The position numbers and the translations under genes were made by a program. Below are positions 55,751-64,000 of a stretch of 64,000 nucleotides of DNA, piece by piece; position 1 is the stretch's first letter; every line of letters begins with the position of its first letter. This DNA comes from Typhlomys cinereus (lineage: Eukaryota; Chordata; Mammalia; Rodentia; Platacanthomyidae), in contig JALPQD010000294.1 in assembly GCA_023101885.1 (NCBI GenBank), positions 547,501-611,500 of the forward strand. Direction: 5' to 3'. The notes below the pieces were generated by a model. It was not told the DNA's origin. It searched no databases and saw nothing but the letters and a program-made list of their open reading frames with translations.

Positions 55751-56202
55751 CCAAGGGATTGCTCTGTGCCATTCCAGGTCACGTGTCCTCATGCAGATTC
55801 TTTCCCCTTCTGGGGCTGCTGGTCAGACTTTCCCCAGCTCGTCCTTGCCGTCACCCCCTCCCCTCCAGAACTTCAGATGGTCCACCCAGCCTCCTAGACA
55901 CAAACTGAAAATGAAATAACTCCCGAGAGCTTTGCAGGCTCTCCCCTCTTACCTTCACATACTGAACTTGATCCTACATCCATCCTTTTTTGTAACCCTC
56001 ATCTTCCACCTAGCACTACTCTGGCATCAGTGAACTCTTCGGTGGAGGTGGATCAGAACTGCTTCCCCCACACCTCTTTGGGATATGGCTGGACTGGGCA
56101 ATATGAGCTGAATTGGGTGGGCACAAGATAGGGGTCTGGGTGCTCTTGGATTGGGGGGGTGGGGGGTGGGTCTGCAGACGCGGCTTGTACAGAGCAGAGA
56201 AC

Positions 56203-56208
56203 AATAAA
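56203..56208 (+). terminator. ZNF865: Poly(A) signal of ZNF865
   Basis: AATAAA about 450 nt past the stop, the first in the 3' flank. A G-run cluster lies 35-50 nt upstream. Confidence 0.75.
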
Positions 56209-56224
56209 TTCTCCATCCACAGGG

Positions 56225-58505
56225 TTACTGGGGGTTTGTTCTTACACCTCAGGGAAAATGGATGTAGAGCATTGTGAAAACACTGCATTCCTCAAGGACC
56301 TGGATTCCCCTGCTCAAGCTGCTTCATACTCCCACATTCCACCAGGGTTTACTAGTGCTTGCACATCCCAAGTGTTGGTCTGTAAGTCAGGCAAGTGAAG
56401 AGGAATGAGACAAGTGAACCTGCTCTCAGGAACAGACATTCTAGGACTCCCTCACCTACAAAGCACTGTAAGCATGGTGTGCTCAGCTGCAATTTCTTTT
56501 TTGTCTTAGTGTGTGTTGTGTATCAGAGGGCACTGAATGTGCCTATGAAGACTCAAGGGTGACATCAGGAATCATCCTGTATTGCTCTACCTCCTTTTAT
56601 GCTTTGCTCTGGGCTTTCCCAAGCCACTACCATTTCTGCCCAGAGTTTTTACTTGGGATCCTGGGATTCAAATTCAGGTCCTTCTGCTTAGGCAGTGCTA
56701 GAAATTGACCACATACACACTAAGCAAGCACTTTATCAACTGAGCTACATCCACAGACCTCCACTGTCCTCTTGGAGAGTACACAGTCCAGTTTGTTGGA
56801 GACTTGCCACTCCTTATTGAGTTTGCAAACTGAATCCATGTGTCTGTCACCCTCCTTCACCTTCCCTGGCATCTGGCTACCTTAGTTCGTTCATACACAC
56901 AGATGCAAGTATCCACATCTGTGATCCCTCTCAAAGCAACAGGGAACTGTGAGGTAGTGACTAGGACTCACGTGAGAGGGTGAAGAAGGCAGAGCCTGAA
57001 GGCTACTGTAACTGTACCAGTGTGAGAACACTACCTGCTTGCTTTAGAAAAGCAAGCAACAGAAATGTCAGGACTCCAAAAACACTTAACTGTTTGACAT
57101 AAGAAGCTGATTGGTTAGGTGAGAGAGCAATGTGCTTCGGGGACCCTACCCAGCTTGAATGAGGTATCAATAAGATGGGAAGTGGGTTACAAGTGTTATG
57201 AGGGTTATCAAGGGAGATGTTGGATGACAGGACTGATGGGAATAACACATTTTCTCCAGAAACAATCCAAAAACTTACTCCTCTAAGTTTTTGCAAAAGC
57301 CAGCCTTCAGCATCCCTTCCATATCCCAGAGTTCTCAATCCTCTCCCACAGCTGAAACACATAACCCTTCCAAACAGTCTAATTACCCACTCCTATTCTG
57401 AATATAAGCAATAGAAGAGCAGAGAAAAGCACAAATAGATCACTGCTGGGGCAAAGACTGCTCCATCTCCTGAAAGCAGGGAAAGTGAAATTCAAGACCC
57501 ATAGAAGCCCTTCCAAGAGTTCTTTAATAGAAACAGACTGGCAGGTCCCCACTTCCAGGTCCCAGGTCTTCTTGCTCTCACCACAGCGACTTATTTCATA
57601 TGCTAGAGCCATCAGCTAGCCACTTCTTCAGGACTGCCTGGGATGTGCCAGGAGTTGTTCACTTCAGAGTTGAAAATGAGAGAGAGAGGAGCGGGGGGCA
57701 TGGGAGGCTGGTTTGCAAATATGGGGAAGCCACAAACTCCTGGATTCCTTGTTTTGTTCTCAGCAACCTCCAAAGAAGACTCCAGATGGGTAAAGGAAGG
57801 ACCACGATGGAGTGAGGTAGGAGCAGAGTTTGAATTCATTCTTGAGAATTCCCCACTGTGATTTGGGGACCTTCTGCCTTTGAGGTGAAGGGATCCCAGC
57901 ATCTATTTACAGAGATGCCTGGTGGGCATTTTCTGTGTGAAGGATGAGTAGGCATCCCAAGTTGGGTGCAGTTTAGTGAGGTAGACAAAGATTCTATTCT
58001 GGTCCACCTCCTAAAGAAAAAACCCCACTAGGGAGCCCCCTAGACAATCCAGGGCTTTGCAGATAGACTGGACCAGGAAAGCTTGTAGGGACCTGATTTC
58101 TGCTCTTTGCACTTATCCCATTCCCCGTGTTCAGGCTTTCTTATTATAGGCTCCAACTTGTTCAAGGTAAGGGCACTCATAGGACACAGAAACAAACTTG
58201 TGTTCTTTTTTTTGGGGGGGGGGGATGAGGCAGATAGTCCCTGATTGCTCTGGGACTCTAGATCCTCCAGTCTAGGTCTTTCAGTGCTGGGATCACAGAT
58301 ATGTGTGGCATCCAGCTGCCTCTGTAGTGGGATTTGGTTGGACACCCAAAGGCTGCTAGAGCCCCTTTCCTGAGTGTCACTTTAGTGTGTGTTTCTGGGA
58401 GCCCAGAACTGGTTCCTTCTTGAAGTTCTCCAATCCCCAACTGTTCAGTTTCTCACCTGTACCTCTTTTTGCCCGCCCCCTCCCTCTTTGCAGAGTACCT
58501 CAACC
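56225..58505. other. Region between the convergent ZNF865 and ZNF784 genes
   Basis: Contains a reversed older B2-like SINE (about 56495-56695), a reversed ID (56697-56760) and a degenerate reversed B1 (58208-58322). The rest is unique; part must be the ZNF784 3' UTR. No clear AATAAA was found on the minus strand. ATTAAA near 57522-57527 is one weak candidate. Confidence 0.5.
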
Positions 58506-60729
58506 TCACAAATTAACTTCAGGGGTCAGCTCTGCCTTTACCTTTGATGAAGTCTTTTCATGCCCTTCTTCCAGAGAGTTCTCTGTCCCACATCTACTCC
58601 CTGACCCTTGCTGCGCCGCTGAGGGTGACCCAAACTGGCCTCTGCTACCGTCTCCAACCCCAGGTCCTGGCCCGTGGAAGTGGGTGCGTTGGTGCTTCCG
58701 GAAGTTTGAGGAGTTGTTGAAAGTGCGATCACAGAGTGCACAACGGAAGGGGCGCTCCCCCGTGTGGATGCGGGCATGGCCGCTCAGCACCGAAGACTGT
58801 GTGAATCCCTTCCCACAGATACCACAATGGTAGGGCCGCTCGCCTGTGTGCACTCGCTCGTGGTCACGCATGTCTGAAGACCTGCGAAAGGGCTTAGCAC
58901 AGAACCGGCAGGCAAAAGGCTTGCCTACCGCTGCGCCTGCGGCTGCCGCAGCCATCACCACCTCTGATCTCTCCCGGGGCACTCCTGGGCTCAGCTCCTG
59001 AGTTGATGCCACCACCAAGGGACTCCTCCCAGGGGTGCCCGGCTCCACCCTGTGTTGGTGTTGGTGACGCAGCAGGGGAGCCTGGGCCTTGAAGGCCCTA
59101 GGGCAAAGCCTGCAGCGGTAAGGTCGCTCTCCCGTGTGCAGGCTATAATGGGCCCGTAGGCTGGCGGGACCTGGGCAGCTGTGACCACACACATGGCACC
59201 GGCTTGAGTCCCCACCCGACCCAATGCCCTGGGCTCCGGCCAGGTGGCCATGCTCATGGAACAGCAACTCGGAGACTAAGCGGAAGGCGGCTGGGCACAG
59301 GGCACAGTGGAAAGACCCTGGCTCCGGAGGCTCTGGCACCAGCGTAGTGTCTGTGACTTTCACCACTTGGATCTCGATGAGGTCACTTGGAGGTGTGGCA
59401 GGGCGGCCTTCATCAGGCACGAAGACCTGGAGAGAAGGAGAAAAAATGGGAAACTGTGGACCCTACTTGAGGAGCTCCTCACTGCGCCTCCATTTAAAAT
59501 GCCAGCCCTACTGAAGTCCACTGGGCCCCTGCAATCCACACTCCTTTTCCCTAGTTGAAGTCCCATCATTTTTTAAAAAGTATTCATTTTGTAGAGGTGG
59601 GAGCATGGGTGCTGTGGCACACGTGTGAAGGGTTGAAGGCAACTTTTGGGAGATGGTTTTCTGCTTCCATCATGTGGGCTCTGAGAATTGACTTCAGGTC
59701 ACCAGGTTTGGCACAGAAGTAGCTTTACTCAGAACCATTTTCTAGGCCCAGGCTCCTTCATAACTAAACAGACCTACCCTGTTCCCACCCCAAAGCGGCC
59801 TGAAGAGATTTTGGAAAATATAAATCTAATCATGTAATTTCACCACGGCCAAGCCTTCCAACTGCACCTAAATTCCTTCGATGTTCCGGTAATAGCCACC
59901 ACAATCTGGCTTCTGTTCATCTCTCTGACCACGGTGTAAATATAAGCCAGTACCCAGCTGACTTCTCTCGGCTAAACTTAGCCCACCCTACCCCCACTCC
60001 ACGAGCTCAGTTTTTATTTGCTTTATAGATCACAATTATAGATCTCTGTTGTCATCCTCCCCTCACAAGACTGCAAGCTGCAAGAGGGCACAATTTTTAT
60101 CCTTCTTGGTCACCTCTCTTAGAGCCGGAAATGTGAGCTCAGGGAATGTTTGATGAATGAATTCATATTCTCAATTACCCTCCATCATGAATTGAAGGAG
60201 GTCTCAAACTGGTCTGAAACAAAAATCCTTCCCCGAGTATCCCAAGGCAGATCCGGCAGAATCACCTCTGACCCTAACATGTTAACTAGCTCGTAACCGC
60301 TTCCTTCAGGGTCACTCTCCCAAACTTTCACCAACATTCGCAGACCCAAGAATTTCTATCGAGGCCACGCCCCTCGAAAGACCACACCCTTTATGCAAAT
60401 GATACCTGGGATCCTTTCCCAGGATTTGACCCCGCCCTTCGCACAATTGTGTCACCAGGCCCCGCCTCAACCAGGACTTGGTGCTCACTTCTCATAGGCT
60501 CCCCCATTATGTCCCGCTCCCAGCGCAGAAAGCCCCGCCCCGGTCCAGAGCACTAATCCTTGCTAGGCCCCGCCCTGATCCCGCCCCCATTCCTGCGCGC
60601 CCACACCCCCCATCTCGAGCCTCCCCGCTCAGGCCCCTTTGTCGCCCGCACCAGGTCCGGCGACTCCAGGGATCGTGACTCTGGGATTGCTGAGGTCGGA
60701 ATCGGGGGATCCGGGCGCGCGGCGGCCAT
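58506..60729 (-). CDS. ZNF784: ZNF784, six-finger C2H2 protein, 332 aa
   Basis: The coding region joins 60729-60652 (26 codons) and 59426-58506 (306 codons plus stop). The junction D-L|V-F-V-P-D matches human DLVLVPD. Exon 1 codes MAAARPDPPIPTSAIPESRS. Exon 2 has the conserved LIEIQVVKVTDTTLVPEPPEPGSFHC region in parts, then three fingers (RLVSELLFHEHGH, GPASLRAHYSLH, AQAPLLRHQHQH). A linker with poly-Ala (VVMAAAAAGAAVGK) leads to three fingers joined by HTGERP linkers (RSSDMRDHERVH, QSSVLSGHARIH, NSSNFRKHQRTH). The C-terminus is polar. The human protein is 323 aa. Exon 2 alone has no in-frame ATG near its start, which is why exon 1 is needed. Confidence 0.96.
59427..60651 (-). other. ZNF784: ZNF784 intron with B3-like SINE and L2 fossil
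   Basis: 59570-59750 is a reversed B3-like SINE ('gaaggcaacttttgggagatgg'). 59790-60180 follows the mammalian L2 3' end layout ('actgcaagctgcaagagggcac', 'gggaatgtttgatgaatgaa'). From 60360 the sequence becomes promoter-like. Confidence 0.6.
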
Positions 60730-60830
60730 CTTGTGCCTAAACCCGGTCCCCGAAGCCAAAGATTGCTCTGGAAAGGGGCGGGGCAAAAGAGATCCTGCGC
60801 AAGCGCACTGAGGGGCGGCATGGGAGGTGG
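60360..60830 (-). promoter_or_regulatory. ZNF784: ZNF784 promoter region with CACCC/GC boxes
   Basis: Boxes of the form GCCACGCCCC, GACCCCGCCC, GGCCCCGCC and ATCCCGCCCCC occur at about 60365, 60430, 60460, 60535, 60570 and 60580. GGGGCGGGGC lies near 60777. CpG density peaks at 60500-60790. A YY1-type site overlaps the start codon. Confidence 0.6.
60652..60729 (-). CDS. ZNF784: ZNF784 first coding exon
   Basis: Found by matching MAAARP and ESRSLESPDL to the human N-terminus. The donor reads CTG|GTGCGG, which has the required GT but is otherwise weak. The ATG lies in CAAGATGGCCGCC. Confidence 0.85.
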
Positions 60831-62155
60831 GGATCCAGACAGGGCGTGGTCGGGCGGGCACTCCCAGAAAAGCCAAGGTCCCTCCCCCTTCCCCTACCAC
60901 CACCTGGAGAAAGTGACCGGTTCCCATTAATTACCAGTCAGTCAGCGGCTGATCGTAACTGCGATGTACGTGGCTGACAAATTCCTACGTCCTTTTATAA
61001 GTCCACGCGAGCCAATCCTGAGATTTGCTTAGTGCAACATTCAGGGTGCAGGGTACTGAATGTCGGATTTTTCATAGGTCGGTGTCAAAACAAACAAGCA
61101 AACAAACATAAAACACTCGCCAACCAGGATCTCAGGAGGCTCTGAAAGAAAATATAACCCCCCGCAAGTCGGCGTGATGTTTGGGAGATGAGGGAAGATT
61201 ACAAGAAGAGGGTTTCCAGCAGGACCAAGGACAGGGCTCGCCTTTCCTCTCAACAGTGTAGTCTGTCTCAGTGACTTTTCGTTTACATGGACAAGTGTAC
61301 CTCATGCTCCTCTTCCTTCTCTTCTTCCTTCTCTTGGTTCTCCTCTTCTTCCTTCTCCTGCTTCTCCTCCATCTCCTCTTGCTTCTCCTTCCTAGTCCTC
61401 CTCTTCTTTCCTCCTCTTCCTCCTTTTCATTCTCTTATTCTTCCTTTTCTCCTCCTGCACTTCCTCTACTTTATTTTCCCCCTCTTGTGTCTCCTCTTTC
61501 TTTTGCTTCTCCTCCTAGTAACTTCTCATGTGGCTAATGTCCCTATACTCTTGAACTCTTATTCCTCCTGCTTCTGCCTCCCAGGTGCTGGGATTACGGG
61601 ACCACAACATCACACCCCACTCCATTTCTTCCTCTCCTACAGAGAACTGAGGTGTTTCAGAAATAGGTAGAGAAGAGGCACAGAAGAGTCTGGAAGTACT
61701 CTGCTCTCCTGGAAGGACAGCAGGAGAGTTCCAAATGTTGCCATCGCTCCTAAGATTTCTGTTCTATGGAGAAATTAGCAGGACGGTATTTCTCTATGAA
61801 GCTAAATGTTGACTATGTGATTTTATTTGGCTAATAATATGTAAACAGAAGTGTTGCATATTCCCCTTAGCATATAATACGAGTCCTGGAACCACACACA
61901 ACATTCTGTCTCCACTGTTCTGTGGTAGGGAATAGTTGGCAGATGGGAAGTTTCTATCAGTCTGAGTTCCAGACTTACTGTAAACACAGGCAGGCTTGGT
62001 GCAGGGATCTATACATTTAAGCTCCTGGGCTTTATGATCGTTCCAGCAGCAAAACCTATCTGAGTATATGAGCTCAGAGCCTGGAGAACACTAATCATGT
62101 GCCCTCTTACCACTGAGTTATTACAATCCTGGATTTCACTACACTTTAAAGTAAA
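60831..62155. other. Upstream of ZNF784: pyrimidine-rich repeat and unique sequence
   Basis: 61305-61520 is a CTT/CTC-rich low-complexity tract that creates a false Leu-rich frame. 61545-61620 is a reversed B1 end. The rest is AT-rich and unique with no gene seen. Confidence 0.55.
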
Positions 62156-62159
62156 CTTT

Positions 62160-62345
62160 CAGGCTGATGAGGTGGCTCAGCAGGTAAGGCACCTTTATAT
62201 AAACCTGGCAACTGGAATTCAATCACTGGAGCCCACATGCTGCAAGCAGAGAACAGACTTTTAAAAGTTGTCCTCTGACCTGCACACACATGCTGTGTTC
62301 TCTCTCTCTCTGAAATAAGTTAAAATTAAAAAAATAAAATTTAAT
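62160..62345 (+). mobile_element. B3-like SINE
   Basis: Head 'caggctgatgaggtggctcagcaggtaagg', body 'aaaagttgtcctctgacctgcac', (CT)n and A-rich tail. A head fragment follows at about 62354-62430. Confidence 0.78.
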
Positions 62346-62433
62346 AACTTTCAGGGCTGGTGAAATGACTCAGTGGACAAAGGCCCTTGTTGAGCAAACC
62401 TGAAGATCTGTGGTTGATGTCTGAAACTCAGAG

Positions 62434-62660
62434 ATGGGCTGGAGAGATGGCTCAGGACTTAAGCATCTGCTTCACAAGAAGAAGGACCTGAGTTCAGATC
62501 TCAGATCCTATGAAAAAATAGTGAAAAAATGGAGGCCTTCGCTTCCAGTCATGAAGACAGAGCCTAGAAAACCCCAGAGCAAAGCAATAAGGAGGTAGAG
62601 CAAACCAGTTTGATTCCTGAAATCACTGTTGGGCCTCCACAGGTGTCCACAGTGCCTTTG

Positions 62661-62711
<51 letters not shown>

Positions 62712-62712
62712 A
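62434..62712 (+). mobile_element. B2-like SINE, older subfamily
   Basis: Head 'gatgggctggagagatggctcaggactt', body 'gattcctgaaatcactgttgggcctcc', (CA)n at 62662-62709. Confidence 0.87.
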
Positions 62713-62869
62713 TAAAGGCCTACCTTGAGCAAACTTGTGGGATAGTATTTAATTGATGTGGGACAACTCAGCCTATGGTGTGCAGGATCTCTCCCTGGGC
62801 AGGCAGATAAAATGGAGAAAGAACTGGACGGAAATTGGCAGATTGATATATTAGAAAGTACTCCTCTAA

Positions 62870-63110
62870 GGGCTAGAGACATGGCTCAGAGGTTAAGCTT
62901 TGGCCTCAAAAACAAGAGAACCTGAGTTTGGGTTCTTAAAATCCCCAGGCAGAAATATACCTGCACTTCTGCTTCTGGAAGATGGAGCCTGGAATCTCAG
63001 AACAAAGCAAACAGGAGGTTGAAGCAATCGAGGCTGATTCTTGAAGTCACCTTGGGTCTCCACAGACACAAACAGTGTCCTCTGAGACACACACACACTC
63101 AAAATAAACA
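62870..63110 (+). mobile_element. B2-like SINE, older subfamily
   Basis: Head 'agggctagagacatggctcagaggttaag', body 'gattcttgaagtcaccttgggtctcc', tail 'caaaataaacaaat'. It interrupts an unassigned repeat seen on both sides (62720-62860 and 63150-63400). Confidence 0.82.
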
Positions 63111-63949
63111 AATAGATGAAAGATTCTTAGAAAGAGATTTTAAAAAAAAGTATGCCAGCTTTCCTATGGATATGGCATGGCCAGTTCCTTCATCTTCAGA
63201 TGCTGCTATGAATTCTCCTGTCATCATAACGGACTGTTACTGGCTATAATTCATCATAGCAACCAAGGAAGAAAGATTGTGTGTGTGTGCGTGTGTGCGC
63301 GCGCGCGTGTGTGTGTGTGTATGTGCGCGTGCGCGCGCGTATTAGTTCTTCATAGATGTGCCCAAAAAAGTTGAATTATCAGTTGTCAATTTGACACTTG
63401 TACCTAAGTAACACATAATAATAATAGTCAAAAATGTTTGTTATATGAGTGCATTGAGCTTTCAGCTTGTTGTCATTGATTCTATCTTAATGAATATGGC
63501 CTTTATATCTATTTTATTATGGATTCTATACAAAAGGTACAGAGTATGTTTATGTACTTACTAAAAATTTAAAAACACACCTAACAGAAATAGTCTAAGA
63601 TTTTTCTACCATGAATAACTCTTCTCCTTGGAAGACTGCTCCCATATTTATGAACAAAAAACTTAGAGTGTAACTCGTATCTGGAACAGGGGAGACTGGG
63701 GAGAGTGACCTCAATGCTGAGGTGGTTTTGATGTGCCCATCAACTGCAGTATTCATTCAGAGGTGCACAGAGAAACAGAAACCAAACAGTGTACTTAGGT
63801 TCACAATGCAAGCACCCACAGAATTCTATTAATACAATTGCATTTTCCTAACAGGAAAACAAATTCTGAAAAGTATTCACTTTCAGGAAAACATGTTTTT
63901 GGCATGTCAAGCATTTCATACTCCTGGTAACTTTTTGGTGAAGACAAGT
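63111..63949. other. AT-rich non-coding sequence
   Basis: Contains an alternating GT/GC run at about 63279-63340 and unique sequence. No gene was recognised. Confidence 0.55.
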
Positions 63950-64000
63950 TCTTTTTTTTTAAATTTTTTTATTATTATTTATTCAACTGTGTGCATATGC
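63950..64000 (-). mobile_element. B2-like SINE, GC-rich subfamily, cut by the right edge
   Basis: The tail 'ttattattatttattcaactgtgtgcatatgc' is the same as at 46760-46798. The rest lies beyond the window. Confidence 0.75.

Noticed and set aside
61271..61670. Leu/Phe-rich frame resembling a transmembrane protein
   Set aside because: Encoded by a CTT/CTC repeat tract; no conserved features.
1..64000. CRISPR arrays, bacterial operons, phage or integrative elements
   Set aside because: The window is clearly mammalian (spliced genes, SINEs, poly(A) signals). Tandem repeats here are microsatellites without spacers.

Overview
The window is mammalian nuclear DNA from a rodent. It carries B1, ID, B3-like and B2-like SINEs, L1 3' ends, and MIR and L2 fossils. 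A B2-headed SINE with an unusual GC-rich body is abundant and does not look like the mouse or rat B2 consensus I know. This suggests a non-murine rodent; I cannot name the species.

The gene order SBK3 (-), ZNF579 (-), FIZ1 (-), ZNF524 (+), ZNF865 (+), ZNF784 (-) matches human 19q13.42. All six are recognised from their protein sequence. SBK3 is cut by the left edge: three 5' exons at 2009-3285 are present and the catalytic 3' part lies outside. The other five are complete non-KRAB C2H2 zinc-finger genes: ZNF579 (561 aa, 23038-24723), FIZ1 (503 aa in two coding exons, 37185-39987), ZNF524 (260 aa, 43050-43832), ZNF865 (1058 aa, 20 fingers, 52574-55750) and ZNF784 (332 aa in two coding exons, 58506-60729). 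FIZ1 and ZNF524 are head to head across a CpG-rich block at about 40.85-42.35 kb. ZNF865 and ZNF784 converge. GC-rich promoter blocks with repeated CACCC/GC boxes precede FIZ1/ZNF524, ZNF865 and ZNF784.

Two processed retrocopies are present: a SUMO2 copy (5680-6269, flanked by an 18-bp target-site duplication, start codon lost) and an SNRPD2 copy (about 48790-49269, two frameshifts). Between genes, about 0-22 kb and 26-36 kb are dense in repeats. These include a GC-rich SINE subfamily with many intact target-site duplications, nested SINEs, two homologous L1 3' ends, a hAT-like fossil with inverted ends, and a nearly perfect 95-bp inverted repeat at 32069-32388.

No new multi-gene system is evident. 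The most unusual items are the inverted repeat, the SINE subfamily, the SUMO2 retrocopy and the shared promoter architecture of the zinc-finger genes. Repeat boundaries are read by eye and are accurate to roughly 10-20 bp unless a duplication fixes them.
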